Source: Sodiomyces alkalinus F11 (Eukaryota > Ascomycota > Sordariomycetes > Glomerellales > Plectosphaerellaceae). Taken from it: DNA of 64,000 bases. The stretch covers positions 3,198,155 to 3,262,154 of the forward strand of contig NW_021167080.1 of assembly GCF_003711515.1 (NCBI RefSeq), read 5' to 3'. A model generated the notes under the pieces. The model worked only from the letters and a program-made list of their open reading frames with translations. It did not search any database and was not told the origin of the DNA. The position numbers and the translations under genes are program-made. This document shows positions 1-11,209 of the stretch, one piece after another. Positions within the stretch are counted from its first letter, which is position 1, and the number at the start of each line of letters is the position of its first letter.

Positions 1-289
1 TGGGGACGTTGGCATGCAGGCTTTCCACCCCGAGCGGTGGCTCGCGACGGATGAGAAGGGCGGTGTCGAGTTTGATGCCACGGCGGGCCCGCAGTTGGTG
101 TTTGGGCTGGGTCCCCGCGGTTGCTTCGGGAAGAGGTTGGCGTATTTGGAGGCCAGGGTCATTACCACCATGTTGATTTGGAGCTTTGAGCTTTTGCCTG
201 TTCCGGAGGCCCTGGGCGGTGATGAGGCTACCGATGGCGTTACTCACAGAGCCCGAAACTGTTATGTGAGGCTTAGGAGTACTGAGTAG
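1..289 (+). CDS. Cytochrome P450, C-terminal fragment (gene starts before the window)
   Basis: This is the last 96 or so codons of a cytochrome P450 monooxygenase. The frame is open from the window edge and stops at 287-289. The heme-ligand loop reads FGLGPRGCFGKRLAY, matching the family signature FxxGxRxCxG with the Cys as thiolate ligand. A typical PERW motif (FHPERWL) precedes it and an L-helix follows. The N-terminus, I-helix and ExxR lie outside the window, so substrate and subfamily cannot be judged. The gene converges on the next P450, with about 370 bp between the stop codons. Two P450s plus the FAD oxidase at 3.5 kb suggest the edge of a specialised-metabolite cluster; that is inference. 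Confidence 0.93.
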   Translation, partial: GDVGMQAFHPERWLATDEKGGVEFDATAGPQLVFGLGPRGCFGKRLAYLEARVITTMLIWSFELLPVPEALGGDEATDGVTHRARNCYVRLRSTE

Positions 290-659
290 GGCTCTGGAAT
301 GTAACATTTGATATAGTGTAGCATCAATGGTTCATGTTCGGACATGATTTGGCCGAGTCTGGTTAAGAAACAGACACAACTTTGCCAGCACACTGCATAG
401 ATATCTTCCAACATTCCTCCTGAATCGCAAGAATGCAGACTTATATCACTTCCGATAACCACTCTTCGTATTATTTGTATAGTTTGTCTATCAGCATGTA
501 CGAATATCCATGTCATATAAAATATCAAGTTTTATTGTGTGTACATTAATCCTGTCTCCTCTCAAAAGTTGCGTAAAGCTTGCCAGTAAAGCTGGTAAAC
601 ATCCATCAGTGTCTCAGATTCAAGCACCATCAACCTCAAGTTGAAAAGGACGAATTCAC
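290..659. other. Spacer between two convergent P450 genes
   Basis: This 370-bp AT-rich stretch holds the 3' untranslated regions of the two P450 genes. I see no further gene or clear repeat in it. Confidence 0.6.
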
Positions 660-2544
660 TTACTTCACCAATATAGTATCAACCCATTCGGGATCGTCCC
701 GGTCACATTCAGGGGTAAGCGTCACTCGGAAGCGGCGAAAGAGGTTGGCGAAGAGAACCAACAACTCGCATGAAGCCAAGCTTGAGCCCAAAGGTTAGCA
801 TCGCACGGGGGAAGCTCCTGTGGCAACAGGCTGGGCGAAACACGTACTCTTTGCCAAGGCATTGTCGAGCTCCTCGACCAAAAGTGGTGAGTTGCTTGTC
901 GAGTGTCGCAGCGTCCTCCGACAGCCAACGCGTTGGATCAAAGTCATTTGGTCTGTCCCAGATGTCCGCGTGTCGGTTGAGGATATAGGCCGACGTATGA
1001 ATATTAACCTGCGAGCGTTATCAGTTTCCATTCATCCCTCCGTCTCAGAGCCCGGACCCCAAAGCCCACATGCAGAGAGCACAGGGAAATGCCACTTACA
1101 CCGGGAGGTAGATGATGGCCGTATAGTGTGTAGCCCTCCGCGGGAACTTTCCTCGGAAGGCGGCCTGGCAAAGGATGGCCCAGCCGCAGAGTCTCCTTAA
1201 CGACCGCTTGCTGCGATGACATTAGTGATCCAATATCGGAAGTCACAGAAAGGACATTGATCTCTGATCGTTACCAAGTATGTAAGTTTCCTGGCGTTCT
1301 CGTACGTAATGTCCGTACCAAGACTGGGAAAGGCTTCTTTCAACTCGTCAAGGAGCGTCTGGTAGATATTGGTATGATGGCAAACGTAGTATATCCCCGA
1401 AATGATGGCATTCGAACTCGTATCGCTTCCAGCCGTCAGCAGCATGGCAAGCTCATCACTCAGCTCTTCCAGAGTAGGCAAGCTGTGTCCCTTTACTGCC
1501 TTGGGATCCATTAACATGTCTATGACGGCGGACCTCTCGCCGCGGCCCGTAGAAACCGTCAAGGGGCGTAATTCCTCTTGGGTGGCTGGCCCTGCTTGGC
1601 CATTCGTCTGGCATCCCGGGCCAAACCTTTTCAGGTACTTTTCCGTCATGTTGGCGCAGCTCTTTTGAACGCAGGGAACTCGTTAGTTGAGATGAGCCGT
1701 GGTACGGAAGACAGAGGAGCGCAATACCTTTCTAAACTTGACATGTGGCAAGGGGAACAAGGAAACGGGGACTCTCTCAGAAACCCACATGGCAACTGCA
1801 GAGACGTTTGGAAAGGATGGGCCAATCCATCCAGTCTCGAACGCTGCGTTTAGGTTGTCGCTGAGCTCGCTCCTGAAGTCGGGCCTCGTCAGACATCCTA
1901 GCTCCTGACCCAGCACTATCTTGGAGATGATGTCCATGGTGAAGGCCTTGGCCGCGGCCGTGACACAGACTGGTGAACCCGACGCATTCGACTCGTCGAA
2001 TCTGCCCAAGAGCTGGATTGTCTTGGCTTCAATCAGAGGAGCGAGCTCTTGGATCCGAGTCCCCGATAACGCTGGCGTAAGGACCTTGCGCCTGACGCGA
2101 TGCTTTGCCGGATTTGTCTCGCCTATCGACGTCCCCGGAAACGAAATAAACTGGTAGAAATGGGGGTCTTTCGTGAAGTTGGTGTTGACTTTAGTGATGT
2201 CCTGGTAGACGGCCATGTCGCTTACATGGAGGTCGTTGACCCCTATTCGGATCACCGGGCCTGTAGTATTGAGTTAGTCGCACTAAACTCATCCGCTTCT
2301 CCTGCCAACTTCCAGACATGTATTGCATGAGGGAGCGCTCACCATGCTGCTGGTGCAGTCTTTCCACCTCGAAAAGCAACCGGCCATTGTGGTAGTAGTT
2401 CCAATACCACTCCCACCACGAGCTGGATACAGCTGCTACCTTAGACCCCGGATATCTTGAGAGAGGGTGAAAATACAGGTTGTAAATGGCTTTGACGACC
2501 CAAGAAACGACACCGGCCGTCAGCAGGTAAGCCCAGCTTGACAT
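660..2544 (-). CDS. Cytochrome P450 monooxygenase, 504 aa, six exons
   Basis: Membrane-anchored P450 of a fungal microsomal type. Exons on the minus strand are 2544-2343, 2260-1728, 1661-1275, 1210-1100, 1008-848 and 780-660. All introns (64-91 bp) are GT-AG and all phases agree. The N-terminus has one hydrophobic anchor followed by the usual FHPLSRYPG proline region. The oxygen-binding I-helix is AGSDT (residues 322-326). ExxR is KETLR (E380, R383), and the heme loop is FGRGARQCLGKD with Cys461 as ligand. The last intron (847-781) matters: reading through it gives a false early stop, while splicing restores the normal end after the heme loop. The early region resembles trichodiene-oxygenase-type P450s; that comparison is from memory and the substrate is unknown. 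Its 5' end faces the FAD oxidase gene across a shared 1-kb spacer. Confidence 0.93.
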
Positions 2545-3531
2545 GTTGGTAGCTCAGCTCGGGCGCAAGATTGGGATTCAGGGGTAAACCAAAGAGAACG
2601 CCCAGCCCAGAACTCGTGCACTCACTCCACAAGTGCACTTTAATATCGCCAGGGAATATCTTCCACTTCAATTCCCGTACTTAAGGATTGGTTGATTGGT
2701 TATTACCGGTTGTTTCCACTGAATAAGCCAAAGACCGATTCTTTACGGCTGGGTCCCAGCCCCAGCCGGTATCCATCTCAAAGCCGAGATTTGTCGGCCG
2801 AACAAAGAGGGACCGGACACTGTTCGGGATCCCCGGCTTCCCAGGCACCCGGAAAGCCAACATCGAGATGTCATCATACCATCCTGCTGCCTAGACCCAG
2901 AGGCCCAAGAGTCATCGAGAGCAAAACATAGAAACAAATGCGGCACGGCTCGTGGGCAGAGCACGTAGGACGCCCCGGTCTCGCAACGCGGCGCTCTTGG
3001 CAGGGCCGTGGAACCACGCCACGAGGTAAGCCAGGATCTTCAGAGGCTTATGCAGGTTTCAATGCACTGCATAGACGAAAGGCCACGCGAGCCGATGCTA
3101 CCGAGCCACGCCGTCTTCATGCTTGCCCCTGTCCTGAGACCACTACTAGACGAGCTGGAAACGGCTGGGGATAGCACAACTTGTTACCAGAGATGACGGC
3201 AGGCTTACAGCAACCGCCTAATTTGTAGTTGCTCCTTTTGTTTGCCATGCCCAGGCTGTGGCGTAGCGAACTATTGAAGCCATGAGGATGGAGGTCTCCA
3301 GGAGAAATCGGAGAGCCAGGGGTTTGATCGCCTTGTAGTCGACGAAACGAACTAAAGCAAAGTATAAAAGGCTAATGTTGATCCTGTAAGTCCTGTATGA
3401 AGAGGACCAGGCTTCTCAGGCTTAACGACGAGGCAGACTCCGCTCATTCAGAAGATCAGCATCGTTAACGAGGTCTTTCACTGGCCCAGGAAGCACGTTG
3501 TATTCCAGCTATACTCCGTCAGACGTCGACC
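2545..3531. other. Divergent intergenic region between P450 and FAD oxidase
   Basis: About 990 bp separate the two start codons, so this should contain both promoters. Short open frames at 2692-3196 have no recognisable domain or splice pattern and I treat them as chance. A TATA-like box for the rightward gene lies at 3363. Confidence 0.6.
3363..3370 (+). promoter_or_regulatory. TATA-like box upstream of the FAD oxidase
   Basis: TATAAAAG lies about 160 bp before the ATG at 3532, a usual distance for a fungal TATA box with a moderate 5' leader. Only the sequence match supports it. Confidence 0.45.
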
Positions 3532-5542
3532 ATGCGTGCAGCTTTTATGTTCCTTTCTGCGGGCATTTGGCTCGTCAGCACCGTCGCAGCGGTGCCAACC
3601 GGGACGTCACCCGTTCGAGACCAACCACTCAACGACTTCCTTTCCTCTGTGGGCGTCGATCGGTCCTCTCTACCAAGCAATGTTCGTACGCTCAACACTT
3701 GCGTCTTAGCATGCACCATCCTATCGGCCGCCTACCGGGACGCCCTGGTGACCCCACGCAGCAACGCAACTCGCTACGAGCAGGAGGCCGAGGCCTTTTG
3801 GTGCGCATTACTTATCTAGCACATTTCGTTATCTCGCAGCCAGCCACTTTCGCTGACGGACGTTGCTTGCATAGGTCGGCGAGCGCTCACAAGGAACCGA
3901 CATGCCTTTTCACCCCCAGATCTATCGGTGCCCTTCGGACTGCGGTCTTGACGGCCCGGTTCTCGCGGTGCCAGTTTGCGGTCCGCAGTGGAGGCCACTC
4001 GCCGTTCCCTGGGTTTGCGGGCATCGATGACGGTCTGTTGATCTCCATGTCTGGGTTCACTGATATTCGCTACCACCAAGGCACCCAGGTCCTCCGCTCC
4101 GGGATGGGTAACCGGTGGGGTGACATCTATGCGCACTTGGCCCCCTTGGGCCGCATCGTGGTCGGTGGTCGGCTCAACGATGTCGGTCTGGGTCTGGCCA
4201 CGGGTGGTAAGTGACGTGCAGCACGTGCTATAGCCTGCCAGAAACCAACCTCTCACGCCCCCCCCCCCCCCGGGTGATCTGACTGATCAAATCCGCTTAC
4301 CATGTTCTTGCGTCCGGTAGGTGGTCTCTCTCATCTTTCCTCCGCACACGGCTGGGTGTCTCAGAACGTGATCTCCTACGAAGTGATGCTGGCCGACGGC
4401 CGCCACGTTAAGGCCAGTGCAACTGAGAACCCCGATCTGTATCACGCCGTCAAGGCGGCCAACAACAACTTTGGTTCGTGTTCCCCCATCCCCTACCCAG
4501 CTCAACTTCCTTCTTTTGCGTCTTTCGTCCCTTGGCTGACATTGAGTTGTTGTCCAGGTATTGTAACGCACATCAACCAGCGGACCTATCCGATGGGCAA
4601 AGTTTGGGGCGGCACTGTCGTCTACTCAGGGGCATACGCAGAAGACTTTATGGCCGCCATGGCCGACTATCAGCAGGTCGGCCAGCTTGACACCAAGTCC
4701 GGTATTCTTCCTTACCTAGCCGTCACCAACGACACCATACTGTCCACGTTTGTCTACTTCGACGACGTGGTAAGGCCTGCAGCTTTCGCACCGTTCTACG
4801 AGATCCCGAGCATCTTCGACGGCACACAGGTATATGACAGCTTCTACGACTTTGCAAACGGCGGTCTTCCTACACTCCCAAGGCAAGTAGTAACGGCCCG
4901 AGCATGAAACCCTACTTGACATATCTGTCCACCCTCGACTTGTTCTAACGACCTGCCCCATTTCTGTGTAGATGGACTTATGGAGTCACCACCCTTCTGC
5001 TAGATAGGGACGCATACGTCGGGCTGGTTTCCGTCCTGTCCGAGTTTGTTGCTCGCGTGCAAAGCGTCACCAGCGGCACGTTGGCGTTGATGGCGCAGCC
5101 GATTTCCCAGAGCATGGTGGACGAGTCCCTAGCGAGGGGCAGTGACCCCATGGCTGTCACAGCACAAGCGCAGCTATGTAAGCAGAGCTCGTCCACGGCC
5201 CACGGGCAACTGGTTTTTGACGATATTGATGTTTTTTTTGGTTGACGTTGACGTTTATTTTCTTCTGATTTAGGGGCCGCTATCAACATCGGCTGGTCAC
5301 AAGAGAGCGACGACGCAACCGTGAACGAAATCCTCGTGGACTGCCTTGCGGCTGTGGATGCGTACGCTGTGGCACAAGGAGTCTTTGACTCGTTCAGGTT
5401 CATCAACGATGCTTCGCCTCATCAGCAGCCTCTGCAGAGCTTTGGCACACAGTCCTATAACAGTCTTAGGTCTGCAAGCCAACGGTACGATTCCAGTGGC
5501 TTGTTCCAAAAGCTCGTACCCGGAGGCTTCAAGTTGTCGTGA
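3532..5542 (+). CDS. Secreted FAD-linked oxidoreductase, BBE-like, 517 aa, six exons
   Basis: A berberine-bridge-enzyme-like flavoprotein that would oxidise a small molecule or sugar. Exons are 3532-3800, 3875-4206, 4321-4473, 4558-4882, 4972-5177 and 5274-5542, and all phases agree. Residues 1-20 form a signal peptide. The FAD_binding_4 domain carries RSGGH, with His131 as the expected covalent flavin attachment site. The second attachment Cys seen in bicovalent members is not visible, so single-covalent FAD is likely. The C-terminus has the BBE-type ending around FRFINDAS. Intron 4 (4883-4971) starts with GC, as AG|GCAAGT, a recognised rare donor. Intron 2 holds a run of 14 C. Such enzymes often sit in metabolite clusters beside P450s, as here. 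The substrate is unknown. Confidence 0.92.
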
Positions 5543-6224
5543 CTTGATAGCAGCGGGCTCTAAGAGAGGGGATCTTTGCTGGTGGTCTGGGACTCTCGGT
5601 CGGCGCCTCATTATCATACACATGCATGTACCGATCTTGCCCGGCATGCTTATGGTCCGTCTAGAAAGAGCAGCAGACTCGATTCTGATTTACGACGTGT
5701 ACGTTTAGACCTAGTTATATATACCAGGGGAAGCTGGAATGTGCAAATACAGTCGAGGTCTTGTATCTATGGAAGTTCCAACTTCCACTCACCTGTATAC
5801 CACTTGCTTGTTCATCACGACTTTGTCTTCCTTAAACAAAGGAAAAAGACGCGGTGACCTAGAGCGTATACTTAATAAGGTATATATAATAGTAAGTGGA
5901 AAGGGAAAAGGGGGAAAGGGGGGAAAAGGTGGAAAGGGGGGAAAAGGGAAAGGGGTGAAAGTAAAAGTAAAAAAAGAAGGGAAAAAAGGGGGGGAAAGGG
6001 AAAAAAAGGACAAAAAACATACAACACCGGGTATTCGCTGGTCGTCACCGACCCAACTACTAATCCGGCCCTCACTGGCTTATCTAGGGGAGAGCGGACG
6101 GGATCCCGAGTTTTCCAATGGGTATGGTCGTATGTGACAGCTTAACATACACAAACAGCTTAAGTACTCACACCCAGTGTGTACGTATAGAAGTACTCCT
6201 TGCTCCGGGCGCCCGGTGATAACT
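5543..6224. other. Intergenic region between FAD oxidase and GH31 gene
   Basis: About 680 bp between the 3' ends of two convergent genes. Apart from the purine-rich tract listed separately I see nothing coding. Confidence 0.55.
5893..6015 (+). repeat. Purine-only low-complexity tract
   Basis: About 120 bases of almost uninterrupted G and A on the plus strand, made of irregular GGGAAAA/GGAAAGG units with a few T. The strand asymmetry is near total. Open frames across it encode only Lys/Gly or Pro/Phe and are artefacts. It sits in the 3' spacer of two convergent genes. Confidence 0.85.
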
Positions 6225-9200
6225 TCATGTTGGTACCAGGACCGACTCCCGCCGTGTAAGTGGGCCTAGGTCTGTCCATGTCCCGTTTTGGACATATCGG
6301 CCGATTGCCTCCGGTCCGATACCGACAGGGCCGAACCCCGGCGGCCGGATGCCCATGACTTTGGCCCGCTCGACACGAATCCCCGCCATCTCCATCTTCG
6401 CCTCAAGCCCCTGCTGATCGTCGGGGAATCCTTCCATGGGACTGAGCCGTATTCTCCCCCCCTCATATCGGAACCGCACGCCAAACCGATCGGGTCCTCC
6501 ATCCGGGGTCAACCCATCATCCACCAAAAGTGTCCCATCCGCCGTCCCGTCCAGACCAGGAGCAACGACAAGCTCAAACGGTTTCTCCCTCAGCGCCGCC
6601 GTCGTATTCGCCCCCTCCGTCCGCATGGGAACCACACACCCGCCCCTCACATGCAACGGGATGCGATCAAACGGGACGTCTCTCAGCGTAATCCACTCTC
6701 CGCGCCCTCGAACGACATCCCCCGTCTCTAGGTCATAGAAGACGTCGTCCGGGAAATACGCACTCACGTGCAGAGCCCCTTCTTCCGTCACGGGCGAGAC
6801 GAGCAAGCAGTCGCCGTAAAAGTACTGCAGGTCAATAGCGTACGTACTGGCATCGGAAGGGTAGAGGTACCACAGCGGGTTGATGGCCGGCGTGCCGTCG
6901 ATGGACTGGGCATGAAGAGCGGTGTATAAGTAATCGAGAAGGCGGTAGCGCAGGGTAATGGCGCGGCGGGCGGCCGAGGCGACGAGGGGCCAGCGGTAGA
7001 ATTCCTGGTGCGGGGACCGGAATTGCGCGTGGTTACGGAAGAAGGGCATGAAGGCGCCCAAGGTGGCCCACCTAGCGCATAGTTGTTCTGTTGTTGCTTC
7101 TCGGAAGCCGCAGACCTGGGTGAGCGACGTTTAGTAGTTGTCGAGTTTCCACATGATCGGACGCAAGTGACAAAAGGGGGACGGGGAAGGGGGGAGCGGT
7201 TGGCTTACGTCGCTTCCTACCATGGGAATCTGGAAGATGGAAGCAAATGCTAACATGCCTGCGATGGACGATCGACTGGAAGAGAACGATACCAGTTTAG
7301 TTTCCCATCAAAAAATATTGAAGGGTTAGAGACTGGATGTAGGACGGGACAAGGCATACTAGTGATCCCATCTCGAGGCATTGTCGCCTAGCCACTTCGC
7401 CACATATCGACCGGCGCCTGAAAACGTGCTCCTGGCCAATATGAACGGTCGTAAGGAGGGTCGCCGACGAAGCATTGCCTCGCGAGTCGTCATGCCCATC
7501 ACTTATTCACGGTGTCGCTTGTCAGAATCGTCACAACCCTGGTGAGAGAGACAGCACAAAGGGAAAGGGACAGGGAAAGGGAATGCGGCGCATTGACTCA
7601 CTACTTCCATAAAGATTATGAAGATCATACTCCTTCAGACCATTGTAGTGAGCCACATCCGTATCAACAGTCCGATAGCTAAGGTCCAGACGCGCATTCC
7701 CACCGTTAGCAATCCTATAAGGCGGGAATAGCAGATCTTCCTCTTTCCCGCGGGACACCTCCCCGAGCATACGCTGCTCTTGGTGTACGGGCAAAGGGTC
7801 AATGGGGGGAAGACCATCAGCTGCTGCTCCAGAAAAATCCGTATTCGGAGACGGGCCCACCGGAATGGTGATGTTATACCCCGGGAGAGGTCGAGGGGGG
7901 GGTCGAGCAGGTGGCGGTTCTGGCGGCATCCCCTGTCTCCGGGCTTCTTCCTCCGGGTTTTGGCATGGAAAAATGCAAAAGTTGGCCGGTTCGTTCATGT
8001 CGATCCTGGTAGGGTATTAGTATAAAGGTGTGAGAGGTTGACAATATCAACAGACCAAACGCCGTCGATATCCACACCCGTATGCGGGTTGAAGTTATCC
8101 TCGAACTCTCGCGTCCAGTATTTCGTAACGTTCGGGTGATACCAGTCGGGGAACACGGTGACGCCCTTTTCAAGAATGTAGTAGTTAGATCAACTTTGTC
8201 CCTGGATAAGATTGCTTTGAAAAGAGGGAAGAAGACGAGAGATACCGGCCAAACGACACCCTTGAAGTAATATGAGTCTGATCTCTCCGACTTTAGAAAT
8301 ACGTCCAAGGCATCTCTGCTGCCACGGTTGAAAGCCGGGTAGTCCTCATGGGCCACTGCAGGGTCAACCATGAGGATATATTGTTGCTGCTTGCGATGCA
8401 AGTTGTGGACAATCTCCTGCATCCTGTTGATGGGAAACCTGTCGGGGTCGAAAGAGAAAACACGGCGTCGGTCCATGTAATCGATATCGGTCCACATTGT
8501 CCTGAGGGCACGAACATTTTTTAGTTCTTTTAAAAGCACATAAGGAGCGAGGGAAAAGGCAGGGATCAGTCGACGTGCTCTTACTCGAGGGGGATATTGG
8601 CGGCCGAGTAGTTTGCCACGACTTCGGCAACTTCGAACCAGTCCCGATACCCGTGCTTACACTGGTGGAACTGTAGGAACGATGTGTGTCAACGGACCAG
8701 AACCTCTCATGGCCATCGCGTAAAGAGCACAGCCGACGAGGGAACATACCCCAAGACTCCAGTACGGAACCATGGCCGGCGGCCCAGCAACCCGGGCATA
8801 CTGTCGCGACACCTCCACAGGCGTCGGGCCGGCGAAAAAGTAAAAGTCAAACACGCCCCCAATGATACGATATTCGAGGAAGGAACTCTGATTGCCGTTG
8901 TCGTCAATAACAATGTCCATCCCGTTGGAGTTCAACAGAAAGACCCCATGGGTCCCGGTCGGGCGCTGCTCGATATAGACTGGATGACTGCCGTACAGGT
9001 TCTCCCGGCGGGGGACAGCCACGTCGCGGGCCCAGAGAGCGCGGGTGTAGTTTCGGTTCGGCAGGCGGAAGGAATCGAAATGCTCGCCGAGGCCGAAGAG
9101 GTTTGGGTCTGGCGGGAGAGAGGTCCGGAGGCGGAGGAACTGGGTTTCGAAGACGAGTCGCGTGCTGGATGTGTCGAAGAGGACTTCGCCTGTTGTGGCA

Positions 9201-9657
9201 CTTGTGATTTTGAAGGAAAAAGGGGAGGAGGAAGAGGGGTCGCTGAACTCGAATGATAGGAGGGAGGAATTGGCGGAGAATGGCGACGATGATGGCCGAG
9301 GAAAGACATCTTCTGGGACTTGATATCGTTCCTTGTCGCGGTCTTGGATGAGGACATGGAGTCGGGAGTCTAAATAGTGTCTGTAAGTTTAAGAGGCAGG
9401 GCCAGAACGTGCAAATCATCTCGATTTGCCCATATTGACTTACTAGTCTGGTATTCGACAAGAAGTGTTAGTCGGAGGACAGACCGGCTATAAAGGTCGC
9501 AATCGCGACCGACCAGGTCGAGGTCCGCCGACACTGTTTTATCTGTTTTGACGATGTTGTTGGCGACGTAGCCCTTGCAGTCGTCAGGCTCATTCTGGCT
9601 TGATGCTAGAAATGTGAATATAGGAGTAAGAATGATTCCTAGTACGGCGAGCTTCAT
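6225..9657 (-). CDS. Secreted GH31 alpha-glucosidase, 929 aa, nine exons
   Basis: Glycoside hydrolase family 31 enzyme, expected to release glucose from alpha-glucosides outside the cell. Exons on the minus strand are 9657-9444, 9369-8750, 8670-8585, 8501-8246, 8165-8056, 8005-7602, 7501-7360, 7275-7209 and 7115-6225, and all phases agree. A signal peptide covers residues 1-20. The nucleophile motif [10 protein letters not shown] is split by an intron and puts Asp431 as nucleophile. The acid/base motif is WLGDN (Asp603). A proline-rich insert follows the nucleophile (around residues 448-468). The order YRVPED-type N-domain, barrel, and C-terminal beta domains fits fungal AgdC-like alpha/beta-glucosidases, from memory. 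The first intron uses the second of two close AG acceptors; the first would create a stop. Confidence 0.95.
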
Positions 9658-11209
9658 GACTCGTGCAGTCTAAAGAAAGCCAAAATAATGTGACAATGTT
9701 TCAAGGAATTGGAGAACATTGAATGAATTGAGGTTAGCCGTCAAAGAAGAGGGGGGATGTGTGTCTGGGTTATCCCCTCAACTTTTGCCGGAGAATCCAC
9801 CTAGACGCCATCGCGCCAAGGGGCGTATCGGCCGTATCCAATGCAGTAATACGGCGGTACACTGTACAAAATGAGTTGTCAGCTGCCACAGAGACTTTGG
9901 GAAAGTCGGGGGATGGATATGAGCCCCCTTACAGCCGATAACAGGGGTCATAAGGAGTCGACGCACGAGTCCTGGTTAAACAACACATGTGCGTAATCAG
10001 ACTTAGCACTTACACGCCGCTCGTGTTGCGAGCTTCCGCCACTAGTTCGGCCATCACCACATTCTTCGCGTGTCTTTTATTAACCTACTCGTCCATGGGA
10101 TTTTCTTCTCGGAAACACTTCAAGTATTGTTATTATTGCTATATTCAGCTGTCTGACCCCGTGCCGCTAGCCTTCTCTTTGGCATGATTTCTTTGTGTCC
10201 CTGTCGTCCTTTGTTTCGGCACCTTTCTTTCTCTCCCTCGCTGTTCCTGTGTGCCGGCAACGTATTAAAGTCGGTGGAAAGAAAGCTACTATTGTGCTGA
10301 TCTTATCCTGACGGAGATCCCATCATCCCACGTCATTCTTTTGCTACTACTACCTACCCAGCGCTCCGTAGTTTGAGCTAGACCCTTGCAGTAAGCTCAA
10401 CTTCTAGATCCACTGCAACCATCCATCTCGTAGCGTCAGGTGTGACGGTGTGACCCCGGTCCCTAGCCTCGTGCCACCCACCCGTGACCCTAGGACTCGA
10501 GCCAGAGCGCGACCATGGGCCGTAGTCGTACCGCGTCCGTCCTCCCCTCCCCCGCAGCATATACGAATAGCGTAGAAGCGGCGGGCGACGCCCCCTTTGC
10601 CATCCATTGGCCGGTCCATGCGACTCAATGCCACCGTACCCGGCATCCCGGCCAAGGCTCAATAGAGCATCATACCCGTCCGATTATGATTCCCTTTGGG
10701 ACCTCCTGCCGAATGCCCTCGGTAGCTCTGTTATTCAGCCAGCAACCACAAAAGCTCGGTTGTCTGCTCCTCCGACCCCTTCTGCTTTAGTAGTTGCCGT
10801 TTTCGACGAAAGGATGAATATTGATTGGTTGGTTGGTGCGCGTGGGTCCGAATCCCGGTGGGGCGATCGAGGATCCACTACCGGGACCGGAAGCCATAGC
10901 CGGACCGTCGACCAAGCGGGTCATTTTCTTCGAATAACATGCGTGTAGTAAGTGCATGTGGTCAACAGGAATCAAATCCCGGGAGTCGTTACGCAAAAGA
11001 AAAAAATATCCAATCAATTTGCTTAATTCAGGCATCTATATCTCAACTAGTTCCAGTGCTTTGATACCGCCTGCGTGTCTATAAATTACATGTATTCAGA
11101 AGACAAGGATGGCAAAATATGACGGGGATCGGGAAAGCAACCATCCCAAAACCACCGCCCGAATTAGCACGCACTGCGCCCCCGTCCACCCCTGGTAAGG
11201 CGCACAGCA
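9658..11209. other. Intergenic region, 1.55 kb
   Basis: It contains the GH31 promoter next to 9657 and the 3' flank of the SGNH gene near 11209. Several overlapping short open frames at 10.4-11.0 kb on both strands show no domain, no splice pattern and mutually overlapping frames. I call no gene here. Confidence 0.5.

Noticed and set aside
10840..10890. A tRNA-like T-arm (GGTCCGAATCCC).
   Set aside because: No matching acceptor stem, D-arm or anticodon arm could be built around it.
10378..10948. Overlapping 80-110 codon frames on both strands.
   Set aside because: No domain, signal peptide or splice pattern; they overlap each other in GC-rich intergenic DNA.
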